Assembly (NCBI RefSeq): GCF_001579805.1
Contig: NZ_CP014546.1
Location: 2,666,001 to 2,730,000 of the forward strand
Origin: Pseudomonas azotoformans
GTDB taxonomy: Bacteria > Pseudomonadota > Gammaproteobacteria > Pseudomonadales > Pseudomonadaceae
Direction: 5' to 3'
Length of the DNA stretch: 64,000 nucleotides
Within the stretch, counting starts at the first letter, position 1, and every line of letters begins with the position of its first letter. This document shows, piece by piece, positions 55,842 to 64,000 of the stretch. A model generated the notes under the pieces. The model made no database searches. It had not been told where the DNA came from and saw only the letters and a list, made by a program, of their open reading frames with translations. The translations under genes and the position numbers were made by a program.

Positions 55842-56581
55842 GGCAAGGCAATCAACGAGGCAAAGTTAAGACACTGGAACCACGGCACGACTTTCGAAAA
55901 ACCGGCCGCCAGCAGGCGCTCGCGGTGTTCTTCGAGGCTGTCGGGCTTCATGACGTTTTCGATGGCGCTGCGTTTCTGGGCGATTTCCAGTTCGCTGTAG
56001 CCGTTGGCGCGTTTGAACGCGATGTGCAGATCGGTGAGCAGCGCGTGTTCTTCTGCATCGTTGAAACGCAGCTTTTCTGAGAGGATCAGCGCGCCACCCG
56101 GCAACAGCGACTGGCGGATGCGCGCGAGCAAGGCCAGGCGCTCATCGGGCGCGATGAATTGCAGGGTGAAATTCAGCGCCACCACCGAGGCCGGCTGGAA
56201 CTGCAGCGCGAGGATATCGCCCTCGATGACCTCGACCGGCAGCAGCTCCTGGAACATCGAGTCTTGGCCATTGAGGTATTCACGGCAACGCTCGACCATC
56301 GCGGCCGAGTTATCCACCGCGATCACCCGGCAACCGTCGGTGCGCACGTGGCGGCGCAGGGCCTGGGTCACCGCGCCCAGCGAGGATCCCAGGTCATATA
56401 GCACGCTGTTAGGTTGGGCAAACTGCGCGGCGAGTACGCCGAGGTTCTCGACGATGGTCGGGTAGCCGGGCACCGAGCGTTTGATCATGTCCGGGAACAC
56501 CCGCACCACGTCCTCGTTAAAGGCGAAGTCCGGCACCTGGGGCAGGGGCTGGGCGAATAGGCGATCGGGTTCTTTGCTCAC
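55838..56581 (-). CDS. cmoA: Carboxy-S-adenosyl-L-methionine synthase CmoA
   Basis: A 247-residue enzyme that makes carboxy-SAM from SAM and prephenate. The N-terminus includes [22 protein letters not shown] and the SAM motif region [35 protein letters not shown] and the tail NFASLIALP are typical. It is followed by cmoB in one operon. Confidence 0.95.
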   Translation of the reverse strand: MSKEPDRLFAQPLPQVPDFAFNEDVVRVFPDMIKRSVPGYPTIVENLGVLAAQFAQPNSVLYDLGSSLGAVTQALRRHVRTDGCRVIAVDNSAAMVERCREYLNGQDSMFQELLPVEVIEGDILALQFQPASVVALNFTLQFIAPDERLALLARIRQSLLPGGALILSEKLRFNDAEEHALLTDLHIAFKRANGYSELEIAQKRSAIENVMKPDSLEEHRERLLAAGFSKVVPWFQCLNFASLIALP

Positions 56582-56705
56582 GGTTGTTCCGGCGACGATT
56601 GGGGAAAGGCCGGCATTTTAGCCAAGTTGGCCCCGGTGTGCGCGGGTTGTCTGATAAACCGTGACGGAGCTGTCGGTACTGGCTTCACCGCCCCGGCGAT
56701 CTCCG

Positions 56706-57128
56706 TTACTTTTTGGCGGTAGGGTCCGTGTGAATAGCAAAAGCACCCTCAACCTCAATGATGTTTTTTGGTGGAAAGACGTTTTGTGCAGTGAACTTGA
56801 ACTGGCCCTCGTAGCGACCAGTTTTATGGTCAAAATCAATACCCACACGACCGGTGCTAGTTAGGTAGTGCGAGGGAGCAGTGTTTCCACCGGCTATGAG
56901 TGCGCGAATGTGATCGCCTGGAAAATCATGTTCGCCGTAGGGTATGTGCGCCACCATATCAATCTGGATGATGCGCAGAAGGCTGGCTGAATCCTCATCC
57001 ACGCCTACGATCCTTGTCAGTCCATTCTCGTGCGTCAGATAAACCGCGTTTGCAACGAAATTCGCTTTACCGTTGATGGATGCGGTCAATGTTCCCTTGG
57101 CTTTCTTGAGTGTTCTACGGGTGGCCAT
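56706..57128 (-). CDS. Unrecognised protein in lower-GC sequence
   Basis: A 140-residue predicted cytoplasmic protein starting MATRRTLKKAKGTLTASING. It has a basic head, no signal peptide or transmembrane helix, and appears beta-rich (ANFVANAVYLTHENGLTRIV, VGIDFDHKTGRYEGQFKFTA). I know no family for it. The gene and its 150-bp upstream region are visibly lower in GC than the genes around it, which suggests acquisition. The start at 57128 was preferred to 57149. It stands alone between the cmoAB operon and a lysoplasmalogenase-type gene, with no ribosome binding site of note. Confidence 0.6.
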   Translation of the reverse strand: MATRRTLKKAKGTLTASINGKANFVANAVYLTHENGLTRIVGVDEDSASLLRIIQIDMVAHIPYGEHDFPGDHIRALIAGGNTAPSHYLTSTGRVGIDFDHKTGRYEGQFKFTAQNVFPPKNIIEVEGAFAIHTDPTAKK

Positions 57129-57279
57129 GATTGAACCCTTCTGACCCATTCGCCCACATGATTATGCGCGTTGTCCCATGACGTTATCGGCAGACGCCTA
57201 CTTTACGTAACTGTCAAAACTACCAGTCGTTTAGACGTTTTGATTCTAGGCAGGGCGTAGGAAAGAGGACTTGGTTTTT

Positions 57280-57939
57280 TCAAGGATTGTCGCTGGGGTG
57301 TTCTGTCTGTGTACCGAGTGCAAACGCAGATGCAGTGATACCCCATTGTCCCAGCCAATACGTGGTGATCAGCAAATACGGCGCCGCATCGAACGCCGCC
57401 ACAAACCGATTGATACCGATCAGCGTGTCAGAAAACACAAACGACGCCGCACCCGCCGCCGCCAGCCACGCCGAACGCTTCGGCACATCGCTGCCCAGCC
57501 GGGCCAGTGCGCGCCAGAGCATGGCGCTGATCACCAGCGCGTAAACCACCACCGGAACCAGCAGGTCGCCCAGACCATGGGAGATCAGGATGTTCAACAG
57601 GATTGCGCCTACGCCCAGCGCCAATATCAGCGGCAGCAGCGCCAGGCGGCGGCAATCGCTGAAGTAGGCTTTCAGATACGCCAAATGTGCAAACAGGAAG
57701 GCACCCAGGCCAAAGATAAACAGGTCGCCCGGCCAGGCGAGCAATACGTCACCCACCAGGGAAAAAATCAGCCCCAGGCTGATCCAGCGTCGATAGTCGG
57801 TGGGCGGTGCATCATGCAGCCAACCCAGCAGCGCCAGCACCGGCAGCGGTTTGACCAGCAGGCACAATAAGGTGGCATGGGTGGTCAGGCCGTAGATAAA
57901 GGTGCCGGCGCCCATCAACGCAAGAATCAGCCATGGCAT
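57280..57939 (-). CDS. YhhN-family membrane protein, lysoplasmalogenase type
   Basis: A 219-residue inner-membrane protein with seven or eight predicted helices, of the YhhN/TMEM86 family that hydrolyses lysoplasmalogen. The family features are a conserved polar TM set (ISLGLIFSLVGDVLLAW, FIFGLGAFLFAHLAYLKAYF, GDLLVPVVVYALVISAMLWR, ASFVFSDTLIGINRFV). In bacteria the substrate is not established. It lies 1 nt beyond the chagasin-like gene on the same strand. Confidence 0.87.
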   Translation of the reverse strand: MPWLILALMGAGTFIYGLTTHATLLCLLVKPLPVLALLGWLHDAPPTDYRRWISLGLIFSLVGDVLLAWPGDLFIFGLGAFLFAHLAYLKAYFSDCRRLALLPLILALGVGAILLNILISHGLGDLLVPVVVYALVISAMLWRALARLGSDVPKRSAWLAAAGAASFVFSDTLIGINRFVAAFDAAPYLLITTYWLGQWGITASAFALGTQTEHPSDNP

Positions 57940-57940
57940 A

Positions 57941-58330
57941 TCAGTTCACCGTGATGGCGCAGTCAAAGGTTTCGACGGGTTCGGCTTCCGGCTCCCAGGG
58001 TTGCTGGGAGGTCAGGCGCAAACGACCCTGGCCGGCTGCGAAAGCCTGGAAACGCCAGGTCGACTGGCCGCCGCCACCGATCACACCGGATTCCGAGCTG
58101 CTGTAGACCTCCGGGCTCAGTGCGCGCAGCACGCCGCCAGCGGAGTCCTGGATGGCCCAGCGGTAGCCGGTGGTGGGGTTGCTTGGCAGGGTGAGGATAA
58201 GGTTTTGTCCGCTTTTGAGCTGGAGCGGGCAGGCGCTCTGGTTATCCACGGTGACGTTTTGCTTCGGTGCACTGGCGCACGCGGCCAGCAGGGCAAGGCT
58301 CAAGGGGAGAAGCAGGCGGGCAGCGGTCAT
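57941..58330 (-). CDS. Chagasin-like cysteine-protease-inhibitor lipoprotein (I42)
   Basis: A 129-residue lipoprotein (lipobox LALLAACA, Cys18). The I42 inhibitor motifs are NPTTGYRW (loop 1), the glycine-rich loop GVIGGGGQS, and a third loop with QQPWEP in place of the classical RPW. The fold matches chagasin, which blocks papain-type proteases. It is cotranscribed with the YhhN-family gene downstream. Whether it inhibits a self or foreign protease cannot be told. Confidence 0.85.
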   Translation of the reverse strand: MTAARLLLPLSLALLAACASAPKQNVTVDNQSACPLQLKSGQNLILTLPSNPTTGYRWAIQDSAGGVLRALSPEVYSSSESGVIGGGGQSTWRFQAFAAGQGRLRLTSQQPWEPEAEPVETFDCAITVN

Positions 58331-58423
58331 GGGGGCTCCGTTGATTCACGACGAAGGGCGAGCATAACCGAAGATGAGACAAGGTGTGACAAGGAGGGAT
58401 TTGCGCTGTGGCGACTGGCGCCT

Positions 58424-58494
58424 TCGCGGGCAAGCCCGCTCCCACATTTTGATGGGTGAACACATTCAAAGGTGGGAGCCGGGCTTGCCCGCGA
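58424..58494. repeat. REP pair in inverted orientation (REPIN-like)
   Basis: TCGCGGGCAAGCCCGCTCCC (58424-58443) faces GGGAGCCGGGCTTGCCCGCG (58474-58493) around a 30-nt spacer. It is the same family as the element at 51307-51380, with one arm of slightly different type (CCGGGC rather than CTGGC). Confidence 0.88.
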
Positions 58495-58522
58495 TGAGGC
58501 CAGGGCGGGTACTACATAATTG

Positions 58523-60943
58523 TCAGAACAGCACTTTCGCCACATCCGCAAAACGCTTGGCAAAGTGCACCGTCATGCCTTCCTTCAGGTACTCCGGCAG
58601 CTCTTCAAAACTGCCGCGATTCGGCTCCGGCAAGATCAGTTCATGGATCTTCTGGCGCCGCGCCGCAATCACCTTTTCGCGTACGCCGCCAATCGGCAGT
58701 ACGTGCCCGGTCAGCGTCAGCTCGCCGGTCATGGCCACGCCTTTTTTCGGCGGTTGGTTACGCGCCAGCGACAGCAGCGCACTGGCCATGGTCACCCCGG
58801 CGCTCGGGCCGTCTTTCGGCGTGGCGCCTTCCGGCACGTGCAAGTGCACGAAGGCTTCGTCGAAAAACTTCGGATCACCACCAAACGACTTCAGGTTCGA
58901 GCTGATGTAGCTGTAGGCGATTTCCGCGGACTCCTTCATCACTTCACCCAACTGCCCGGTGAGTTTGAAACCACGATTGAGCGTATGGATACGCGTCGCC
59001 TCGATCGGCAAGGTCGCGCCGCCCATGCTGGTCCAGGCCAGGCCTGTGATCACGCCGGTGCCGGACAGCACTTGCTCGTTGCGGAATACCGGGATGCCCA
59101 GGGAGCTTTCCAGGTCCTTGTTGCCGATCTTGATCACCGAATCCGGCTCGTCCAGCAACTTGACCACCGCCTTGCGCACCAGTTTGCCCAGCTGTTTCTC
59201 CAACTGACGCACCCCGGCTTCGCGGGCGTAACCGTCGATCAACGCACGCAAGGCGCCATCGCTGATGGTCAGGCTGTTTTTCGACACGCCGGCTTTTTCC
59301 AGCTGTTTCGGCCACAGATGGCGCTTGGCGATAGCGACTTTTTCTTCGGTGATATAGCCCGACAGGCGAATCACTTCCATACGGTCCAGCAGTGGGCCGG
59401 GGATGGAATCCAGGGTGTTGGCGGTGCACACGAACAGCACTTTGGACAGGTCCAGCCGCAGGTCCAGATAGTGGTCGAGGAATTCGACGTTCTGCTCAGG
59501 GTCAAGGGTTTCCAGTAAGGCCGACGCCGGGTCGCCCTGGAAGCTCTGGCCCATCTTGTCGATCTCGTCGAGCATGATCACCGGGTTCATCACTTCCACA
59601 TCTTTAAGCGCCTGCACCAGCTTGCCCGGCAGGGCGCCGATGTAGGTGCGGCGATGGCCCTTGATCTCGGCCTCGTCGCGCATGCCGCCGACGCTGAAGC
59701 GGTAGAAAGGCCGGCCCAGGGATTCAGCGATGGATTTACCCACGCTGGTCTTGCCCACGCCCGGCGGGCCGACTAGCAGCACGATGGAACCGGCGACTTC
59801 GCCCTTATAGGCACCCACCGCAAGGAACTCAAGGATGCGGCTCTTGATGTCATCCAGGCCCGCATGGTGTTTATCCAGCACTTTTCGCGCATGTTTCAGG
59901 TCGAGTTTGTCCTCGCCAAACACGCCCCACGGCACCGAAGTGGCCCAGTCCAGGTAGTTGCGTGTCACCGCGTATTCCGGTGAACCGGTTTCGAGGATCG
60001 ACAGTTTGTTCAATTCTTCATCGATGCGTTTTTTCGCCTGGGGCGGCAGCACTTTGCCTTCCAGGCGTTGCTCGAACTGTTCGACGTCCGCGCTGCGGTC
60101 GTCCTTGGTCAGGCCCAGTTCCTGCTGGATGACCTTGAGTTGTTCCTTGAGGAAGAACTCGCGCTGGTGCTCGCCGATCTTGCGGTTGACCTCGGCGGAC
60201 AGTTCTTTTTGCAGGCGCGCGACTTCAACCTCTTTGCGCAGCATCGGCAGCACTTTTTCCATGCGCTTGAGCATGGGCACGCAGTCCAGCACTTCCTGCA
60301 ACTCGTTACCGGTGGCCGACGTCAGCGCGGCGGCGAAGTCGGTGAGTGGCGACGGGTCGTTGGGGCTGAAGCGGTTGAGGTAGTTCTTCAACTCCTCGCT
60401 GTACAGCGGGTTGAGCGGCAGCAGTTCCTTGATCGCATTGATCAGCGCCATGCCGTAGGCCTTGACCTCATCGGTCGGCTCGCTCGGCTGGTGCGGGTAT
60501 TCGACTTCCACCAGGTACGGTGGGCGGTGGTGCTTGAGCCAGGTCTTGATGCGCACGCGCGTCAGGCCCTGGGCGACGAATTGCAGCTTGCCGTTTTCGC
60601 GGCTGGCGTGGTGCACCTTCACCAGGGTGCCGTACAGCGGCAGGCTGGAGGTGTCGAAGTGGCGCGGGTCTTCCGGCGGCGTGTCCATGAAGAACAGGGC
60701 CAGGGAGTGGTGGTCGGATTTGCTCACCAACTCCAGGGTTTCGGCCCACGGCTCTTCGTTGACGATCACCGGCAGCACTTGGGCCGGGAAGAAAGGCCGG
60801 TTGTGGATCGGAATGATGTAGACCTTGTCCGGCAGGTTTTGCCCAGGCAGGGCCAGGCCGGTATTGGACGAGGCGGATTCAGCGTTTTCGGGGTCGGCGT
60901 AGTCGTTGAGGTCGTAATCAGGGAATTCTTGCTGGTCGCTCAT
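58523..60943 (-). CDS. ATP-dependent Lon-type protease, AsrA-like second Lon
   Basis: An 806-residue cytoplasmic AAA+ serine protease. The Lon N-domain covers residues 40-240, with an acidic head ([18 protein letters not shown]). The Walker A motif is [17 protein letters not shown], Walker B is [11 protein letters not shown], and the Ser-Lys dyad is in [12 protein letters not shown], with the Lys in [13 protein letters not shown]. It corresponds to PA0779 (AsrA) of P. aeruginosa by sequence and by nearness to the pdxJ region, and differs from the main Lon next to clpX. It is a single-gene unit; the GntR gene lies 92 nt upstream. Confidence 0.9.
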   Translation of the reverse strand: MSDQQEFPDYDLNDYADPENAESASSNTGLALPGQNLPDKVYIIPIHNRPFFPAQVLPVIVNEEPWAETLELVSKSDHHSLALFFMDTPPEDPRHFDTSSLPLYGTLVKVHHASRENGKLQFVAQGLTRVRIKTWLKHHRPPYLVEVEYPHQPSEPTDEVKAYGMALINAIKELLPLNPLYSEELKNYLNRFSPNDPSPLTDFAAALTSATGNELQEVLDCVPMLKRMEKVLPMLRKEVEVARLQKELSAEVNRKIGEHQREFFLKEQLKVIQQELGLTKDDRSADVEQFEQRLEGKVLPPQAKKRIDEELNKLSILETGSPEYAVTRNYLDWATSVPWGVFGEDKLDLKHARKVLDKHHAGLDDIKSRILEFLAVGAYKGEVAGSIVLLVGPPGVGKTSVGKSIAESLGRPFYRFSVGGMRDEAEIKGHRRTYIGALPGKLVQALKDVEVMNPVIMLDEIDKMGQSFQGDPASALLETLDPEQNVEFLDHYLDLRLDLSKVLFVCTANTLDSIPGPLLDRMEVIRLSGYITEEKVAIAKRHLWPKQLEKAGVSKNSLTISDGALRALIDGYAREAGVRQLEKQLGKLVRKAVVKLLDEPDSVIKIGNKDLESSLGIPVFRNEQVLSGTGVITGLAWTSMGGATLPIEATRIHTLNRGFKLTGQLGEVMKESAEIAYSYISSNLKSFGGDPKFFDEAFVHLHVPEGATPKDGPSAGVTMASALLSLARNQPPKKGVAMTGELTLTGHVLPIGGVREKVIAARRQKIHELILPEPNRGSFEELPEYLKEGMTVHFAKRFADVAKVLF

Positions 60944-61035
60944 GGGGCACCTGCATAAGGAAGTATGCAGGTTAGATGGGGCGGGGTAGCGGTGGTTTCA
61001 ATGGTCGCGTGAAGTTAGCAACAAATTGCATGAAT

Positions 61036-62070
61036 TCAGCTGATCTTATGCAGATAGCTCGGCAATGGCTGCTCCGGCAGCACTGACAACACTTTCAACC
61101 GTTGCAGCATGCGCTGCCGCGCCCGTTGCAGGTGCTCACGCAGGTTCAACGCCGCTGCATCAAATGCACCGTGCAGCAGTAATTCCAGAATCAACCGATG
61201 TTCGGCCAGCATGGCCGGATCGGCGCCGATCCCCAGCAAACGGTAGAAAATCCGGCTGATGATCATCGGGCTTTGGCCCTGGCGGATCAACGCCGCGATC
61301 TTGCGGTTCTGCAGGCCGGCGAGGCAGCGCTGGTGCAAGTCCTCCTCGATCTGTTCGATGGCCTCCAGGCTGCAATGGGCGCTGTCCTGGGCGTCCAGCA
61401 CGCGTTGTAACATCGCTTCCAGCATCTCGCGGTCCAGCCCCGGCGCACTTTGGCGCAAAGCTTCGGGCTCCAGGCAGGCGCGCAGTTCGTAGTCTTCGGT
61501 GACTTCACGGGCGGTCAGCGGTCCGGCCAGCCATTGGGAGTAGGGCTCTTTTTCCACCAATCCCCGGTCGCGCAGGCGCATCAGCGCCTCACGCACCACC
61601 GCGCGGCTGACGCCGTAGTGGTCGGCGGCGGCTTGCTCATCGAGGCGGTAATGGCCGAAGGCAATGCAGGTGGACAACGCCGCGCCGATCTCTTCGACGA
61701 TGCGCTCGCCCAGTGGCCGCGTATCCACCAACTCATCTTCGCCGTTGAGGCCCAGGTGTGCATGGCTCAAGGGCAAGCGTAGCGGTTCCATGGCCAGGCC
61801 GTCGGGGTTGATCAGGTAACCCCGACCGTTGAAGCGGCAGATCAACCCTTCCTCATGCAGCAGGTCCAGGGCTCGGCGCACCGGCACACGGCTGGTGCCG
61901 AACAACTCGGCCAGTGGCGCCTCCAGCAAGACCAGGCCGTGGCGCGCGGTGCCGTTGACGATCGCATCACGCAATACCTGGTGAATCATCGCGTAACGGG
62001 AGGCCGAGGCGGACGCTGCTTTCATCGCTTTCTCTGGGGCTTGTAGGACGGTGGCCGGGGATTCTCTCAT
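61036..62070 (-). CDS. GntR-family regulator with two winged-helix domains and FCD
   Basis: A 344-residue regulator with an unusual layout. The first GntR winged helix is at about residues 25-90 (HQVLRDAIVNG, LEAPLAELFGTSRVPVRRAL, LLHEEGLICRFNGRGYLI). The second is at about 118-185 (IVEEIGAALSTCIAFG, DEQAAADHYGVSRAVVREAL, RLRDRGLVEKEP). An FCD effector domain follows to the end. Standard FadR-type regulators have one. The start at 62070 is the longest; ATG 62025 with GAGA upstream is a good alternative. It is divergent from the amidase gene over a 292-bp region with two operator-like sites. Confidence 0.85.
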   Translation of the reverse strand: MRESPATVLQAPEKAMKAASASASRYAMIHQVLRDAIVNGTARHGLVLLEAPLAELFGTSRVPVRRALDLLHEEGLICRFNGRGYLINPDGLAMEPLRLPLSHAHLGLNGEDELVDTRPLGERIVEEIGAALSTCIAFGHYRLDEQAAADHYGVSRAVVREALMRLRDRGLVEKEPYSQWLAGPLTAREVTEDYELRACLEPEALRQSAPGLDREMLEAMLQRVLDAQDSAHCSLEAIEQIEEDLHQRCLAGLQNRKIAALIRQGQSPMIISRIFYRLLGIGADPAMLAEHRLILELLLHGAFDAAALNLREHLQRARQRMLQRLKVLSVLPEQPLPSYLHKIS

Positions 62071-62149
62071 AAGTTACGCCTGTCACCCTGCGCCACAGCG
62101 GTGGCACCTTTGTGGGGCTCGGAATCGGGGAATGTTACTTTTCTGCACC

Positions 62150-62179
62150 AAAATGTACTTATTAATAAAAGATACATTA
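62150..62179. promoter_or_regulatory. Operator-like site near the GntR gene
   Basis: AAAATGTAC is followed by the perfect palindrome TTATTAATAA and then TACAT, giving arms ATGTA/TACAT around an AT-rich centre. It lies about 80-110 nt before the GntR start and shares AAAATGTAC and ATTAATA with the site near the amidase gene. Confidence 0.5.
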
Positions 62180-62316
62180 TTTCATTGAAGGCGCTTTCCT
62201 TCTTCCTGGCAAGATTTTTTCCGGCTGATTAAAACCATCTATCCCGTAGTTCTGGGCGAAATCCCCTGATTGCGTAAATGCTCCCGGAGAAAGACTGGCA
62301 CGAAATCTGCCTTTGT

Positions 62317-62349
62317 AAAATGTACATTTTATTAATATGTACGTTTTAT
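62317..62349. promoter_or_regulatory. Operator-like direct repeat before the amidase gene
   Basis: ATGTACATTTTAT (62320-62332) is repeated as ATGTACGTTTTAT (62337-62349), with 4 nt between. The block ends 13 nt before the amidase start and overlaps its ribosome binding site region. Its likely ligand is the divergent two-domain GntR protein. Confidence 0.5.
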
Positions 62350-62362
62350 GAGGGTCACCCTG

Positions 62363-63685
62363 ATGTCAGACGCCACATCAATGGCCGAGGATTTCGCCAG
62401 CGGTCGCAGCGATCCGGTGCAAATCCTCGAACAGGCAATCGAAAAGGCGAGTGAGGTCCCGGCGGTGTTTATCAGCCTGACCGCCGAGCGTGCGCGTCGC
62501 GAAGCCGAAGCCGCTGCCGCCCGTTGGCGCGCCGGCCAGCCGTTGAGCGTATTCGACGGCGTGCCCCTGGCTTGGAAGGATCTGTTCGACGTGGCCGGCA
62601 GCGTCACCACTGCGGGCGCGGCCTACCGCCGCACTGCGCCTGCCGCGTTGCTCGACGCACCAAGCGTAGGTCTGCTGTGCCGCGCCGGGATGGTCAGTGT
62701 GGGCAAGACCAACCTCAGCGAACTGGCCTATTCCGGCCTGGGCCTGAACCCGCATTTCGGCACGCCGCACAACCCCCATGGCACTGACCAACCGCGCATT
62801 CCTGGCGGTTCGTCGTCCGGTTCAGCCGTGGCCGTCGCCGCTGGCATCGTGCCGATCGGCATGGGCACCGACACCGCCGGTTCGATCCGCATTCCCTCTG
62901 CCTTCAACGGCCTGGTGGGGTACCGCAGCAGCAGCCGACGCTACAGCCGCGACGGCGTGTTCCCGTTGGCCCATACCCTCGATAGCCTGGGCCCGCTGAC
63001 TCGCAGTGTGCGTGATGCCCTGGCCATTGACGATCTGCTGCATGGCCGCACTCAAACCCACACCGCCCGCAGCCTCAAGGGTCAGCGTTTTGTGCTGGCG
63101 CAACAGGATGTTGAACCCGCTGTGCGCAACAACCTGCTGCGCGCCGTGGAGCAACTCAAGGCCCACGGCGCACTGATCGAAGAGCGCGAATGCCCGACCT
63201 TCCAGGCCACCCTCGACCTGATCAAACACCACGGCTGGCTCGGTTCCTTCGAAGCCTTCGCCCTGCACGAAGCCTTGCTCGACAGCCCTGACGCCGAACA
63301 ACTCGACCCGCGTGTACGCCGCCGCCTCGAAGCCGCGCGCACGCTGCCGGCCAGCCAACTGCTGCATCTGGTCGATGCCCGCCGCCGCCTGCAACAGCAA
63401 CTGGTCGACGACCTCGACGGCGCCATCCTCATCATCCCCACCGTCGCCCACGTCGCACCCGCATTGGCACCGCTGGAAGCCGACGACGACCTGTTTGTGA
63501 ACACCAACCTCGCCACCCTGCGCCTGACCATGCCCGGCAGTTTGCTCGACATGCCTGGTGTGAACCTGCCCAGCGGCCGCGATGCCCAGGGCCTGCCCAC
63601 CGGGCTGCTGCTCAGCGCCCCGACGGGGGAAGACGCTCGCCTGCTGCGCGCAGCGTTGTCCGTCGAATCCGTACTCAACGTTTAA
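62363..63685 (+). CDS. Amidase signature family protein
   Basis: A 440-residue amidase. The Ser-cisSer-Lys triad is visible: Lys in [13 protein letters not shown], the glycine-serine-rich signature [15 protein letters not shown], and [19 protein letters not shown]. The length is usual for amidases of the GatA/AmiE2 group. ATG 62363 has GAGGGT 8 nt upstream and was preferred to 62348. The substrate is unknown. It starts a two-gene unit with a deacetylase-like gene 11 nt on and is probably controlled by the GntR protein. Confidence 0.9.
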   Translation: MSDATSMAEDFASGRSDPVQILEQAIEKASEVPAVFISLTAERARREAEAAAARWRAGQPLSVFDGVPLAWKDLFDVAGSVTTAGAAYRRTAPAALLDAPSVGLLCRAGMVSVGKTNLSELAYSGLGLNPHFGTPHNPHGTDQPRIPGGSSSGSAVAVAAGIVPIGMGTDTAGSIRIPSAFNGLVGYRSSSRRYSRDGVFPLAHTLDSLGPLTRSVRDALAIDDLLHGRTQTHTARSLKGQRFVLAQQDVEPAVRNNLLRAVEQLKAHGALIEERECPTFQATLDLIKHHGWLGSFEAFALHEALLDSPDAEQLDPRVRRRLEAARTLPASQLLHLVDARRRLQQQLVDDLDGAILIIPTVAHVAPALAPLEADDDLFVNTNLATLRLTMPGSLLDMPGVNLPSGRDAQGLPTGLLLSAPTGEDARLLRAALSVESVLNV

Positions 63686-63696
63686 GGAGACACATC

Positions 63697-64000
63697 ATGG
63701 CTAAAGACATTCTCTGTGCATTCGGCGTCGACGTTGACGCCGTCGCCGGCTGGCTCGGTTCCTACGGCGGCGAAGATTCGCCGGACGACATCTCCCGTGG
63801 CCTGTTCGCCGGTGAAATCGGCGCGCCACGCCTGCTCAAACTGTTCGAGCGCTACGGCCTGCGCACCACTTGGTTTATCCCTGGCCACTCGATGGAAACC
63901 TTCCCCGAGCAAATGAAAGCCGTGGCCGACGCCGGTCACGAAATCGGTGTGCACGGCTACAGCCACGAAAACCCCATCGCCATGACCGCCGAGCAGGAAG
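63697..64000 (+). CDS. Polysaccharide-deacetylase-type protein (partial, cut by window end)
   Basis: The first 101 codons of a gene running off the window. The start [20 protein letters not shown], with AAGGAGA about 7 nt upstream, leads into a NodB-like/PuuE-type fold: the metal Asp is in GVDVDAV, then [11 protein letters not shown] and [12 protein letters not shown] (the two metal His). PuuE-type allantoinases and related amidohydrolases look similar. With an amidase in the same operon, a role in amide or ureide breakdown is more likely than cell-wall chitin deacetylation (inference). Confidence 0.87.
   Translation, partial: MAKDILCAFGVDVDAVAGWLGSYGGEDSPDDISRGLFAGEIGAPRLLKLFERYGLRTTWFIPGHSMETFPEQMKAVADAGHEIGVHGYSHENPIAMTAEQE

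Overview
The window is chromosomal DNA from a fluorescent pseudomonad, most likely of the Pseudomonas fluorescens group. The signs are high GC, the lepA-lepB-rnc-era-recO-pdxJ and pepA-holC-valS blocks in Pseudomonas form, Pseudomonas-type families (DUF3509, DUF3649, DUF3325), an hmgR/hmgA-fahA-maiA tyrosine-degradation locus, a second Lon protease like AsrA of P. aeruginosa, and two inverted-pair REP elements (REPIN-like). No tRNA, rRNA, CRISPR array, insertion sequence or prophage was seen.

Layout. 0-5.5 kb: four tandem secreted DUF1120 proteins on the minus strand and a fifth on the plus strand flank two regulators, a detached receiver-Hpt protein and an RcsB/RocA-like LuxR-type response regulator. 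This looks like a surface-fibre subunit locus with its own partial phosphorelay, and it is the most unusual part of the window. 5.5-11.4 kb: small housekeeping and stress genes, a TonB-dependent receptor and a PBP4-type peptidase. 11.4-17 kb: homogentisate pathway and its IclR-type regulator. 17-27.3 kb: mixed metabolism (leucine-type dehydrogenase, formamidase family, dienelactone hydrolase family, serine uptake and deamination), an SOS gene with a clear LexA box, a PsiE-like protein and an HPF/RaiA-like protein.

27.3-35.1 kb is an iron-signalling island. A FecI-FecR-FecA type set on the minus strand diverges from DUF3649-PepSY-DUF3325-sigma-FecR on the plus strand across a Fur-like box. Two genes here carry disabling changes: the fecA-like receptor has a one-base frameshift, and the second sigma factor has an in-frame amber codon. 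Both reading frames are otherwise well kept, so the lesions are recent, conditional, or sequencing errors.

35-56.6 kb is mostly core: nucleoid proteins (YejK-type, HU), RlmF, ValS, HolC, PepA, LptF/LptG, LepA, LepB, RNase III, Era, RecO, PdxJ, then a Tat-type multicopper oxidase, TadA and CmoA/CmoB. 56.7-64 kb holds an unrecognised lower-GC gene, a lysoplasmalogenase-type membrane protein, a chagasin-like lipoprotein, the AsrA/Lon protease, and a GntR regulator with two winged-helix domains. The GntR gene diverges from an amidase and a polysaccharide-deacetylase-type gene cut by the window end. Starts were moved downstream of the longest frame where a ribosome binding site, signal peptide or family alignment argued for it; these choices are stated per gene.
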